From NCBI RefSeq assembly GCF_032380655.1, contig NZ_JAWDIY010000021.1, positions 1 through 64,000 of the forward strand: 64,000 nucleotides of DNA, read 5' to 3'. This document shows positions 16,641-24,997 of this stretch, one piece after another; position 1 is the first letter of the stretch, and every line of letters starts with the position of its first letter. The stretch comes from Diplocloster hominis. GTDB taxonomy: Bacteria > Bacillota > Clostridia > Lachnospirales > Lachnospiraceae. Both the position numbers and the translations under genes were made by a program. The notes beneath the pieces were generated by a model that made no database searches, was not told the origin of the DNA, and saw only the letters and a list, made by a program, of their open reading frames with translations.

Positions 16641-16764
16641 GACGCCGGGGTTCTTAAGTGGCTCGTTGGACGAGCATGTGGACTTTGCCGCCTGCAGGAT
16701 ATCTTTCAGATGCAGTTCAGCTGCCATATGCCCGCCCGGGGAGACACTTATGAACCCCGGCGTC
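16641..16764. repeat. Long intergenic inverted repeat, 20-bp arms
   Basis: Arms 16641-16660 and 16745-16764 match in 19 of 20 bases, with an 84-base interior that has its own small hairpin (GCTCGTTGGACGAGC). It lies just downstream of the M24 gene stop at 16780 and may terminate it, although neither strand shows a T-tract. Confidence 0.85.
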
Positions 16765-16779
16765 GTGCTTGTAACCTTA

Positions 16780-17961
16780 TTATTCCATGATCTCGATCAG
16801 TTCTCTCCGATAATCGGAAAAAGATTCGGCTCCTTCTTTTGTTACCTGGAAGCCGTCTTCAAAACGGACTCCCATCTTGTTCTCGTTGTCTCCCAGATAG
16901 ACACAGGTACAGAAAGTCATGCCTTCCTCCAGCAGGAAATCGGAGTTGGACTCGATCCAGGGATACTCCCCTTCCATTAATCCGGTTCCATGACAGGGAC
17001 CGTACAGGATGTGCTGTTCCTGGCCCAGCTCTTTGATGGCTTCGTAGTGGGCGTCACTTACCGCTTTTGCATTGACTCCCGCGCGGGCTGTGGAAAGGAT
17101 CGCTTTTTGACCGGCCAGACTGGCTTCTATCAGCTGTTTCTGGGCTTCGGTGGCTTTTCCCATAACTACAGCTCTTCCAATCGTCGACGCGTATCCCTGA
17201 TAGCGGGCTCCGATCTGGATGTGGACCAGATCACCGGGCTGAATGACTCTGCCGCGGCAGCGGCCGATCGCCAGATTTGAGCCTTCACCGGCTAAAACCC
17301 AGCAGGGATAGGCTTCCCCTTCTGCGCCTTCCTCGAACATGACGCTTACTGCGATGCCGCGTACCTGCTCCTCCGTCATTCCAACACGGATGCTGTCCAG
17401 CACCTTTCTCATGGCACACTGCGTAATCCGGTAGGCCTCTTTCATACAGGCTATCTCCGCCGGGGATTTGATCGCGCGCAGCTTGGATACCAGAAGGTCT
17501 GCCTTGACCAGCTCCGGTTGATCCATCTGTTTTAAAGCTTCATCCAGCGCCAGATATACCACATGGGAGATCAGGCAGCCGCCTACGATACCGATCCGTT
17601 TCGGGTTTTTCCCACCCATGGCTTCCTTCATTACCTCTGTCATCGTACACAAGACAGCGCCCGGGTATTCCGGTTCCGATGATTCCCGAAAAGCCAGCAC
17701 TTTTCTGATCTTTGCGATGTGTGATACCGATCCTGCGAAAGTCTCACTCTCCGGGCCAATGATCAGAATCGCTTCCCCCTCTGCCGGAATCAATACACCC
17801 GCAACCTCAAAGCTGGGCCAATAATTGCTGTAATACCGGATATACTGAGGCTCCGCTTCATTTCCATAAGCGAATATCAGATCCAGTCCTTCCTCCGCCA
17901 TAGCTGATTGTGTCTTCTTAATCCGTTCCTCAAATTCCTGATGATCAATTGTGGGTTTCAT
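16780..17961 (-). CDS. M24 (creatinase/aminopeptidase P fold) protein with altered metal site
   Basis: 393 residues from the ATG at 17961, which has GGAGG six bases upstream; an in-frame ATG at 18060 also has GGGGAG but adds residues foreign to the family. An N-terminal creatinase-type domain (about 1-150) precedes the pita-bread catalytic domain. Of the five M24 metal ligands only the histidine (CHGTG) and the last glutamate (VRFED) remain. The first two aspartates are Gln (IQIGARY) and Thr (GYASTIG) and the first glutamate is Cys (FCTCVY). A normal dinuclear-metal prolidase is therefore unlikely; a metal-independent hydrolase of the creatinase kind is possible. Its promoter (18107-18152) shares paired operators with the transporter operon. 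Confidence 0.85.
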   Translation of the reverse strand: MKPTIDHQEFEERIKKTQSAMAEEGLDLIFAYGNEAEPQYIRYYSNYWPSFEVAGVLIPAEGEAILIIGPESETFAGSVSHIAKIRKVLAFRESSEPEYPGAVLCTMTEVMKEAMGGKNPKRIGIVGGCLISHVVYLALDEALKQMDQPELVKADLLVSKLRAIKSPAEIACMKEAYRITQCAMRKVLDSIRVGMTEEQVRGIAVSVMFEEGAEGEAYPCWVLAGEGSNLAIGRCRGRVIQPGDLVHIQIGARYQGYASTIGRAVVMGKATEAQKQLIEASLAGQKAILSTARAGVNAKAVSDAHYEAIKELGQEQHILYGPCHGTGLMEGEYPWIESNSDFLLEEGMTFCTCVYLGDNENKMGVRFEDGFQVTKEGAESFSDYRRELIEIME

Positions 17962-18106
17962 TTTTTCCTCCATTGCGCGTATGTTTACCCCCATCTTAAG
18001 CGGCTTCCATCTGTTATGGGATGTTTCGCACACTCTTATTTCACATTCGGTTTTTTGCATACGCTCCCCTTGAAAAAGAAAATCCAGTTAATAGTAAAAG
18101 ATTATG

Positions 18107-18152
18107 TACTCGAGTATATATACATCATAATATACTCGAGTACATTTTTCAA
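18107..18152 (-). promoter_or_regulatory. Promoter with paired LacI-type operators (P1), first M24 gene
   Basis: On the minus strand -35 TTGAAA (18152-18147) and -10 TATGAT (18129-18124) are 17 bp apart. The perfect palindrome TACTCGAGTA occurs twice: at 18133-18142 in the spacer and at 18107-18116 at or just after the start point, centres 26 bp apart. The central CpG is typical of LacI-family sites. Nearly the same arrangement occurs at 24916-24962. Confidence 0.85.
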
Positions 18153-18240
18153 TACATATTCACAAAAAATTCTAAAATTTCTGCTGATTGTACATTTTAG
18201 AATTTTATTTTAGATTCTCCTTTTCATATACTTACATGGA

Positions 18241-18350
18241 TTCTTTCTGAGAGTTGGGTATAGCCTGGTAATCGGAATGACCGCAACCGGCTTAATGTAT
18301 AAGTATGCGGGCATTTCGGTTATCAGGCTATACCCAACTCTCAGAAAGAA
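18241..18350. repeat. Long inverted repeat behind the first LacI gene, 39-bp arms
   Basis: Arms 18241-18279 and 18312-18350 differ at three positions, all of which would be G-U pairs in an RNA copy of the plus strand. The 32-base interior begins and ends with CCGC/GCGG. The heptamer TTACATG stands outside both ends (18232-18238 and 18354-18360), like a target-site duplication, but is separated from the arms by two to three bases. Confidence 0.9.
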
Positions 18351-18353
18351 CCC

Positions 18354-19310
18354 TTACATGATCTTAGCCTCTAAAACCTTATTTTCAACCGTTTTACCCT
18401 GAATACGGTTCAGAAGCATCCGAAACGAAAGTTCCGCCATATCCGGAGGCGGTATCACATTGATAATCTTCTCCCCCATGAAGGAAGAACCATTGAACGA
18501 ATAGAATCCCCCATAGCCGATATTTCGGAAATCATCTCCCATTGCTTTCATAACCCCGAATAAAATTTCATTGGTAGTAGAGACGATGGAATCAAACCTT
18601 ATCCTTCCGTCCCGGCGTATTCTGCTGATCCATTCGTAAGCGTCCATTTCATTGTACCAGTCATAAAACACATTATCCTGGATAAAAACGAGTCCATGAT
18701 CCTTAAGAGCCTTCTGAAACCCTTCCAAACGGCACTGAACCGTATAATCCTGCTCCGATGTTCCCACGAACAGGGGCGAAACAAAACCTTTCTCCAGAAT
18801 CCGGGTCGTCAGATCATAAGAGACCTTCATATCATCCACTGTCACTGTGGGAAACTGGGCATTTTTAACGATCCGGTCAAAGGCCACTACCTTGTAGGCG
18901 CTTTCATCGATAACCGAGTCTGTATAGGACACACAGGCTATGATCACTCCGTCCACACGACGGCTTTTCAGCATCTCCAGTATCCTTTTTTCCTTATCCA
19001 CCCTCTCCTCCGTCACGCAGACGATCAGACCATAATTACTTTCATAAGCCAGCCGTTCTATCTTCCTGATTATCTCAATGTAAAAGGTACTGGAAATATC
19101 GGGGATAACCAGCGCAATCATATGGGCAGTTCCTGTTTTCAGTGACTGTGCCAGATTATTCACCACATATCCCATTTCCTCCGCCTTATTGCGAACCAGT
19201 TCGATCGTTTCCTTCCGGTAGCTGTACTGGTCCAGCTTATTATTCAGAATATTAGATACCGTGCACCTGGACAGGTTCAATTCCCTGGCAATGTCCTTCA
19301 TCGATACCAT
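18354..19310 (-). CDS. LacI-family transcriptional repressor (first of two)
   Basis: 318 residues from the ATG at 19310 (GGGGAGG six bases before; a GTG two codons earlier is less well placed). The helix-turn-helix MKDIARELNLSRCTVSNIL is followed by the hinge NNLAQSL, then a periplasmic-binding-protein-like effector domain (IALVIPDISSTFYIEII, RRVDGVIIA). It would bind DNA as a dimer and release it on sugar-like ligand binding. It lies between the transporter operon and the first M24 gene; one of its natural targets may be the TACTCGAGTA operators on both sides. Which of the two LacI proteins binds which operator cannot be read from sequence. Confidence 0.92.
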   Translation of the reverse strand: MVSMKDIARELNLSRCTVSNILNNKLDQYSYRKETIELVRNKAEEMGYVVNNLAQSLKTGTAHMIALVIPDISSTFYIEIIRKIERLAYESNYGLIVCVTEERVDKEKRILEMLKSRRVDGVIIACVSYTDSVIDESAYKVVAFDRIVKNAQFPTVTVDDMKVSYDLTTRILEKGFVSPLFVGTSEQDYTVQCRLEGFQKALKDHGLVFIQDNVFYDWYNEMDAYEWISRIRRDGRIRFDSIVSTTNEILFGVMKAMGDDFRNIGYGGFYSFNGSSFMGEKIINVIPPPDMAELSFRMLLNRIQGKTVENKVLEAKIM

Positions 19311-19489
19311 AAGCACCCTCCCCTGATAAAGACCTTATCTTACAAACTTATCATCCATCTTCTGCTTTCCATATTAACATAAATTTAAACGGAGTGTATA
19401 GTTCTTTCGAGTTTAATCTGCCGGAACTTTTTCACTATTTGTGGGAATATGCCTGAACAGCGGAGCAAAGCAGGCGTAAGAACCACAAA

Positions 19490-19513
19490 GGGCCCGGAAC
19501 ACTGTCCGGACCC
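19490..19513 (-). terminator. Possible terminator of the transporter operon
   Basis: GGG.CCGGA pairs with TCCGG.CCC (19490-19498, 19505-19513) about 20 bp after the ASRT gene stop. The minus strand continues with a short TTT; the plus strand has GATTTT. Confidence 0.45.
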
Positions 19514-19533
19514 GATTTTCGGCCTGTATCTTC

Positions 19534-19905
19534 TCAGCCGGGATATCCCAAAGTAGCCATGTAAGCCATATTGTCCTGGTTAATATCAAGACGGCCATAC
19601 TGCACGACCACATCCACGTCACTTCTGATATTCAGCGAATACTGCCTGCCGATTCCCAGTTCCAGCTCTCCCAGCACTGTCTGATCATTCGTGCGGAATG
19701 CTCTCACCCGTCTGGCCGGTACCACAAGAGGAATTCCCAGCACCGGATCCTGGTCGGCGAAATATACGTCGATCTCCACATGCGCTTCCTCATCATTGCA
19801 ATTCAAAACCATAATGCATTCGTGTCCCACATAATCATCCGCTCCGCCTTTTTCAACGGGAGGTCTGTATCCATCTACAATAAACCACGATTTATTACCG
19901 TTCAT
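19534..19905 (-). CDS. Stand-alone sensory rhodopsin transducer (ASRT-like) domain protein
   Basis: About 123 residues, the size of one ASRT domain. Recognisable family features are WFIVDGYRPP, HECIMVLNCNDEEAHVEIDVYFAD, VPARRVRAFR and the C-terminal VDVVVQYGRLD. The founding member is the soluble partner of Anabaena sensory rhodopsin, but most bacterial homologues occur without any rhodopsin and have been proposed to bind small molecules such as sugars. No rhodopsin gene is here; it is the last gene of an RbsABC-like operon, 42 bp after the permease. GAGAGGG serves the second ATG (19905) better than the first (19911). A ligand-sensing or carrier role for the imported compound is an inference. 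Confidence 0.8.
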   Translation of the reverse strand: MNGNKSWFIVDGYRPPVEKGGADDYVGHECIMVLNCNDEEAHVEIDVYFADQDPVLGIPLVVPARRVRAFRTNDQTVLGELELGIGRQYSLNIRSDVDVVVQYGRLDINQDNMAYMATLGYPG

Positions 19906-19947
19906 ATTCATTCCCTCTCTTACGCTATATTTATTTTCTTAGTAAAC

Positions 19948-20916
19948 TCAGACTTTCTTATAACTTCCACCACGCCATGCGTCGATCAGCACAGCTGCCA
20001 GCAGAATCGTTCCTTTAATAATCTGCTGCCAGAAGCTGGAGATACTCAGCATGGTCAGTCCATTGGAGATCGTCGTCAGCAGAAGTACGCCGACCAGGGT
20101 TCCCCAGACATTACCTTTACCGCCGTTGATAGAGGTTCCGCCAAGTACACAGGCAGATATGATAGTCATCTCATAGGTATCACCCGCGGTGGGAAGTCCG
20201 GCGCCGGACTGGGCCGCCATGAGGATTCCGGACAGACCGGCGAATACCCCGTTCAGGACATAGACGCTTAAGATGGTCCGGTCCGTATTGATTCCGGCCA
20301 GGTAACCGGCTCTCTGGTTAGATCCTGTCGCGTATAATTTTCTACCATAAGCCGTATATTTCGACAGATAGAACATGCCCAGATAAACGATGGCCATAAT
20401 GATCAGGATAAATGGAACCGGACCCACATAGCCCCTGCCCAGCCAGTTGAATTTTGCATTGCTGACCACGATGGATATTCCGTTGTTGGTTAGATACGCG
20501 ATACCGCGGATAATGGACATGGTCGCCATGGTCGCGATCATCGGCACGATTTTTCCTTTGGATACCAGCAGGCCGTTGATCGTGCCTACCGCCGCCCCCG
20601 CCAGCAGTGCGATCAATACCGCTACCACGATCGGGACACCCGCTTTTAATAACAGAGCGCTGATCATTCCCGTCAGTCCCATAACCGCGCCGACTGAAAT
20701 ATCAATACAACCGCAAATCAAAACCAGAGTGGTGGCCGCTGCGGTAATTCCCATGATCGCTGAGTAAATTCCTATATTTATAAAGTTTTTTCCCGAGAAA
20801 AAATTGGGTGACAGAATGGAAAAGATAATACACAGTCCGATATATGCGATACAGATCGTGATTTCGCTTCCCCCGCCTTTTTTGATTCGTTCTCTGATCG
20901 TTAAGCTCTTCTCCAT
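19948..20916 (-). CDS. Sugar ABC transporter permease, RbsC family
   Basis: 322 residues with eight or more hydrophobic segments. Family landmarks are LVLICGCIDISVGAVMGLTGM, INGLLVSKGKIVPMIATMAT, YATGSNQRAGYLAGIN and the C-terminal GGTSINGGKGNVWGTL. It forms the membrane channel of a ribose/galactose-type (CUT2) importer, probably as a dimer since only one permease gene is present. The ATG follows the stop of the ATPase gene by one base, so translation is coupled. Confidence 0.95.
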   Translation of the reverse strand: MEKSLTIRERIKKGGGSEITICIAYIGLCIIFSILSPNFFSGKNFINIGIYSAIMGITAAATTLVLICGCIDISVGAVMGLTGMISALLLKAGVPIVVAVLIALLAGAAVGTINGLLVSKGKIVPMIATMATMSIIRGIAYLTNNGISIVVSNAKFNWLGRGYVGPVPFILIIMAIVYLGMFYLSKYTAYGRKLYATGSNQRAGYLAGINTDRTILSVYVLNGVFAGLSGILMAAQSGAGLPTAGDTYEMTIISACVLGGTSINGGKGNVWGTLVGVLLLTTISNGLTMLSISSFWQQIIKGTILLAAVLIDAWRGGSYKKV

Positions 20917-20917
20917 C

Positions 20918-22411
20918 TTAGATTCCTCCCACTGCCAGTTTCATCAGATTTTCCTGCGTTGCTTCTTCCCTGGGTACTTCGCCCGTGACTTTTCCCTCAC
21001 TCATGACCAATATCCTGTCCGCCATGGACAGAGTCTCCTGCAGTTCTGAGGAAATCATGATAATTCCGATTCCCTGCCGGCACAGATCTTCCATGAGGCT
21101 GTAGATCTCCGCCTTCGCTCCCACATCGATGCCACGGGTCGGATCGTTGAGGATCAGGATATCCGGAGCGGTCTGGAGCCATCGGGCGATAACCACCTTC
21201 TGCTGGTTCCCGCCGCTTAAGTTATCTACCCGCGTTTCCGGGGAAGGCGTCCGGATTCCCAGTTTTTCCACCCAGGTATCGGCCATATTCTTTTCCGCTT
21301 TTTTGTCTACTTTAAAATGTTTTTGGAGGCTGTTGATTACCGCTATGCTGATGTTAAACCGCACGGAATCGGACAGCATAAGCCCTTCCACCTTCCGTTC
21401 GTTAGGGACATAGGCAATCTTATTATGAATGGCGTCTTTGGGCGACCGGTTTTTTATTGAATTTCCCATGATTTCGATAGAACCATTTCTCAGGTAGAGA
21501 TCACCGAACAGGCCTCTCACCACGCTGGTCCTTCCAGCTCCCATCAATCCAAATAAGCCCAGGATTTCTCCGCGGTGCAGGTTGAAACTGACATCTTTCG
21601 CTTTTCCGCAGGTCAAATGATCCACTTTCAGAATACACTCCCCGGGATCTTGTTTCACATGGGGATACATGCTGTCCAGGGTACGGCCCACCATTTCCCT
21701 TACGATAGTCTCTTCATCTGTCTTAGCAGTCACGAAATCAGACACGCTCTTTCCGTCCCGCATAACCTGAATCCGATCCGACAGGGTGAAGATTTCATCC
21801 ATCCGATGGGATATATAAATGATACTGATCCCCTGTTTCGCCAGGTTCTGAACGATCTTCAGCAGCTGTTCTGTCTCTACCCGGTTTAAGGCGGACGTGG
21901 GTTCGTCCATAACCAGAACTTTCATGTTCCGGCTCATCGCTTTTGCGATCTCCACCAGCTGCTGCTGCGCTGCGGTTAAAGTACTGACTTTGGCCGTAAC
22001 ATCGATCTCATCGGTAATCTGGCGGATGATCTCATCTGCTTTTTTATAGGCTTCCTTCCAGTCGATGGGACTGTACTTTCCCTTTTTCTTCGGCATGGCG
22101 TTAACCAGGATATTTTCCGCCACCGATAATGTCCCGTAATTGTCTAGTTCCTGGTAGATGATGCTGATTCCCATGTCGATGGCTTCATTCGGGGTATATC
22201 CCTCGATCACTTTCCCATCGTACTCGATCACCCCTTCATCCTTGGTATAGGCACCGGACAGGATTTTCAGCAGGGTGGATTTACCTGCGCCGTTCTCCCC
22301 GACCAGGGCCAGCACTTCCCCTTTGTTCAGGGATATGGAAACCTGGTCCAAGGCCAGCACACCGGGAAAGCGTTTCGTGATGCCCTGCATTTTCAGGATG
22401 GTTTCACTCAT
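20918..22411 (-). CDS. Sugar ABC transporter ATP-binding protein, RbsA family
   Basis: 497 residues from the ATG at 22411 (AGGGGGAA upstream; the frame extends to 22444 inside the preceding gene). Two ABC domains in one chain, as in CUT2 importers. The first has a complete Walker A (GENGAGKST), a signature-like AAQQQLVEIAKA and Walker B LVMDEPTSAL. The second has the degenerate GLMGAGRTS in place of Walker A, LSGGNQQKVVIARWL signature and LILNDPTRGIDVG. One intact and one degenerate site is normal for RbsA/MglA. It powers uptake through the adjacent permease. Confidence 0.95.
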   Translation of the reverse strand: MSETILKMQGITKRFPGVLALDQVSISLNKGEVLALVGENGAGKSTLLKILSGAYTKDEGVIEYDGKVIEGYTPNEAIDMGISIIYQELDNYGTLSVAENILVNAMPKKKGKYSPIDWKEAYKKADEIIRQITDEIDVTAKVSTLTAAQQQLVEIAKAMSRNMKVLVMDEPTSALNRVETEQLLKIVQNLAKQGISIIYISHRMDEIFTLSDRIQVMRDGKSVSDFVTAKTDEETIVREMVGRTLDSMYPHVKQDPGECILKVDHLTCGKAKDVSFNLHRGEILGLFGLMGAGRTSVVRGLFGDLYLRNGSIEIMGNSIKNRSPKDAIHNKIAYVPNERKVEGLMLSDSVRFNISIAVINSLQKHFKVDKKAEKNMADTWVEKLGIRTPSPETRVDNLSGGNQQKVVIARWLQTAPDILILNDPTRGIDVGAKAEIYSLMEDLCRQGIGIIMISSELQETLSMADRILVMSEGKVTGEVPREEATQENLMKLAVGGI

Positions 22412-22428
22412 ATTTTCTGCTTCCCCCT

Positions 22429-23466
22429 TTATCTGTCCAGCCATCTGGCCGGATTATGTATTAACATCTGGTCGATCTGCGCTCTTGTCACTCCTACCTC
22501 GTCCAGCATGGGAATGATGTGCTGCAGGATATGGTCATAGCCCCAGCCGCCGTATTTGTGCAGAAGGGATTTCAGGCACAGATCCGTGGATAAAAGCATC
22601 TGTTTTTCATAGCCCCGGTCCATGATCTTTTTCACCAGAAGCGCCCGCTCCCAGTCATTGACGAAGCGGCCTGATCCGGGTTTTACATCCCACCGGTCTG
22701 TGAACATTTCTTTTCCCCAGTTGTCGAATTCAATATAAACTCCCATATCCAATAACTGGAATATGTAATCTTCCCGGTTCTCCACATCGCTATGACAGAT
22801 AACGATGTTCTCCGGACTGATCCCATGCTCCTTCACAATATCCATGGCCGCAATTCCCTGGGTCGACCAGGGATTAATGTGGATCATCAGAGGTGCGCCG
22901 GTTCTCACCTGGGCACGGCACGCTCCGATCAGGGATTTCTCCTCAAATGGGAACAGGATATGGCTAACCCCGATCTCTCCGATAAAACCGGCACGTATTC
23001 CGCTGTGCCCGATCTCCACTTCAACTTCCCTTACAATCTGTTCTTCGATCTGCTCAATACTCATGGCAAGTGTCTCTTCCTGCTGTGCACCTTCCACATA
23101 AAAACCGGCTCCTGCAATCACATTCAGGCCGGTTTTTGCGGCTGCCCTGGCCAGAAGCTGCGGATCACGGCCCAATCCCACCGTACTGGCATCCACAATG
23201 GTCTGCCCTCCGGCACTTTTAAACGCCAGAATCTCTTCCAGCTGGGTTTCCTCATCCATCATGCGGACATTGTCCAGCACGGCAAATGGATTTCTCTTCA
23301 AAACTCCAAGGGATTCCATCGTCACCGGTTTATAAGCCAGGTTTTTCATTCCGATCTCTTCGGGCGGAACGAAAAACACACTCATGTCTATGTAGATATG
23401 TTCATGGGGCGCGCAGATCCCCAGCTCGCCTGCCTCTTTCTTTCCTAAAACGGTCATTACTGCCAT
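22429..23466 (-). CDS. Phosphotriesterase-family (PHP-like) metal-dependent hydrolase
   Basis: 345 residues, an amidohydrolase-superfamily TIM barrel. Likely metal ligands are HEH near residue 21, the glutamate in GEIG near 165 (glutamate in place of the carboxylated lysine, as in E. coli PHP), the histidines in MIHINP and ICHSD, and the aspartate in STD near the C-terminus. Family members hydrolyse lactones, phosphotriesters or esters; the substrate here is unknown. Its position between the binding protein and the ATPase of a CUT2 importer suggests it acts on the imported compound, for example opening a lactone or cutting an ester or amide. Start: ATG at 23466 preceded by a GGGGG run. Confidence 0.85.
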   Translation of the reverse strand: MAVMTVLGKKEAGELGICAPHEHIYIDMSVFFVPPEEIGMKNLAYKPVTMESLGVLKRNPFAVLDNVRMMDEETQLEEILAFKSAGGQTIVDASTVGLGRDPQLLARAAAKTGLNVIAGAGFYVEGAQQEETLAMSIEQIEEQIVREVEVEIGHSGIRAGFIGEIGVSHILFPFEEKSLIGACRAQVRTGAPLMIHINPWSTQGIAAMDIVKEHGISPENIVICHSDVENREDYIFQLLDMGVYIEFDNWGKEMFTDRWDVKPGSGRFVNDWERALLVKKIMDRGYEKQMLLSTDLCLKSLLHKYGGWGYDHILQHIIPMLDEVGVTRAQIDQMLIHNPARWLDR

Positions 23467-23497
23467 GTTCTTTCCCCCGTTCTTTTATGAATCAGAG

Positions 23498-23539
23498 CGG
23501 GCACCCGATGCAGCCATCTTTTCTGCGACCGGGTGCCCG
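23498..23539 (-). terminator. Intercistronic hairpin after the binding-protein gene
   Basis: Perfect 10-bp stem CGGGCACCCG/CGGGTGCCCG (23498-23507, 23530-23539) without a T-tract. Such hairpins behind binding-protein genes usually stabilise the upstream mRNA or reduce read-through, which gives more binding protein than membrane parts. Confidence 0.7.
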
Positions 23540-23568
23540 GCTGTCTACGATGTCATTACTGTTTTCTA

Positions 23569-23589
23569 GCTATGAGCACTTAGCTGCTG
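23569..23589 (-). promoter_or_regulatory. 21-nt 3'-UTR motif shared by both binding-protein genes
   Basis: Starts about 14 nt after the binding-protein stop (minus strand). It matches 49557-49577, behind the other binding-protein gene, in 19 of 21 bases (plus-strand core CTATGA.CACTTAGC). In both loci an intercistronic hairpin follows. Function unknown; it could be an RNA-processing or mRNA-stability element. Confidence 0.6.
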
Positions 23590-23602
23590 CGTTCGGCTGC
23601 TG

Positions 23603-24721
23603 TCACTGAGCCCATTCTGCCTGGGGATACCATTCCTCGATATTGTTCATGTCGATGTAGAGATGATCCATCAGCAGGCTTTCCGGTGCGGGTGTCTTTC
23701 CCTGAACCAGTTCGATACAGCCCGGTACGATATATTCGCCGTATCTCTCAAGGAAGTAGGAAACTCCGCCTCTCCAGCAGTTGGGTTTTCCGGCGTTTTC
23801 CTGGGCATAGATATTTTCACGGGTGGAAACCGACACACCATGGTTTACGATAAATACATCATCTTCCCTGCCCGCTGCCTGAACGGCCGCAAACGCTCCC
23901 TGCGCTCCGATATCATTGATGGAGCCGATTACGATATGTTTCTTATCCGGATTCGCCGTCAGGAAATCCGCACACAGCTGCTGTGCCAGGATCGCGTCAT
24001 CTTTCATAGATACGGTTGTGGTCATCGCTTTGAGATCATCCACTGAATAATCGGTCTTGTTAGCGATACCATCCAGAATACTGTCCATTCTGGTCTGAAC
24101 CACTTCGCCGGCCTCAGGAGTATGCTCAAATAATACGGCGTCTACTTTACCTTCCCAATTTTCGTTCACCAGATCCCCCAGCGCTTCTCCGCACAGCTGG
24201 CCAGCCATCACGTTGTTTGCTCCCATGTAAGGGGCATCGCCTACCGGAATATCAATTGCCATTACCGGAATTCCAGCATTCTGGCATTTTTCATAAATGG
24301 TATCATTTACAGCTGCATCCAGATTGAATTCCACAAGTACATCGATTCCCTGAAGAATCAGGTTGTCCACATTCTCAACCGCTTTCGCGCCGTCTCCCGC
24401 ATTATCCACACGGATAACTTTGATCGTGATTCCAAGTTCTTCCCCTTTTTCCTTGGCAATCTTCTCGATATTATCCCCTACCGGAATCAAATGCTCCTGT
24501 GATTCGTCCAGCCCGGCATAACCGATGGTAAAATCTTTTAACTCGCCGGCAGCGGCAGAATCGGTAGCGGCAGGCGCTTCCGCCGGTTTCTGTGTCTCCT
24601 GAGCGGGAGCTTCGGGCGTGGCTGTATCCCCGCCGGACGGTTCTGCTGCCTTCTCCTGACATCCTGCACACATAGTCAACACCAACATGATCGACAATAA
24701 AACACTCACTACTTTTTTCAT
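23603..24721 (-). CDS. Sugar-binding lipoprotein of a CUT2 ABC transporter (RbsB-like)
   Basis: 372 residues. Signal peptide with lipobox LTMCAGC (lipidated cysteine about residue 21), then a Pro/Ala/Glu/Thr-rich tether to about residue 60. The type I periplasmic-binding-protein fold follows, with INDIGAQGAFAAVQAAG and the middle stretch VLVEFNLDAAVND. It captures the substrate outside the cell and delivers it to the RbsAC complex encoded downstream. It is the first gene of the operon, driven by the operator-containing promoter at 24916-24962 with a leader of about 200 nt; AAAGGAGGAAA precedes the ATG. The ligand cannot be deduced from sequence. Confidence 0.93.
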   Translation of the reverse strand: MKKVVSVLLSIMLVLTMCAGCQEKAAEPSGGDTATPEAPAQETQKPAEAPAATDSAAAGELKDFTIGYAGLDESQEHLIPVGDNIEKIAKEKGEELGITIKVIRVDNAGDGAKAVENVDNLILQGIDVLVEFNLDAAVNDTIYEKCQNAGIPVMAIDIPVGDAPYMGANNVMAGQLCGEALGDLVNENWEGKVDAVLFEHTPEAGEVVQTRMDSILDGIANKTDYSVDDLKAMTTTVSMKDDAILAQQLCADFLTANPDKKHIVIGSINDIGAQGAFAAVQAAGREDDVFIVNHGVSVSTRENIYAQENAGKPNCWRGGVSYFLERYGEYIVPGCIELVQGKTPAPESLLMDHLYIDMNNIEEWYPQAEWAQ

Positions 24722-24915
24722 ACCTATTTCCTCCTTTAAAATTAGATGTACGTGTTGCCATTTCCAATTGCCAATACTTATATCTGGTGATGCCGGACCC
24801 TCTTACCTCCTTTCCCGAGAATCCCTCTCTGCTTATTGAACCTTATGGAGCGGCGTATGCCGCGCCCCACCCGAAGGAAATGCATTAATGGGGCTGTAAA
24901 GTATATTTCTGTGTG

Positions 24916-24962
24916 TACTCGAGTATATATTACATTATAATATACTCGAGTACATTTTTCAA
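24916..24962 (-). promoter_or_regulatory. Promoter with paired LacI-type operators (P2), transporter operon
   Basis: Minus-strand -35 TTGAAA (24962-24957), 17-bp spacer, perfect -10 TATAAT (24939-24934). TACTCGAGTA occurs at 24943-24952 in the spacer and at 24916-24925 just downstream, centres 27 bp apart. About 40 bp around these elements are almost identical to P1 at 18107-18152, so one repressor should control both. Confidence 0.88.
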
Positions 24963-24997
24963 TAGAATACCTCTTTTTCTGACAATAAAATTTTATT

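Noticed and set aside
24471..24767. 98-codon frame overlapping the binding-protein gene start
   Set aside because: Out-of-frame shadow of the lipoprotein gene, whose signal peptide and lipobox are clear.
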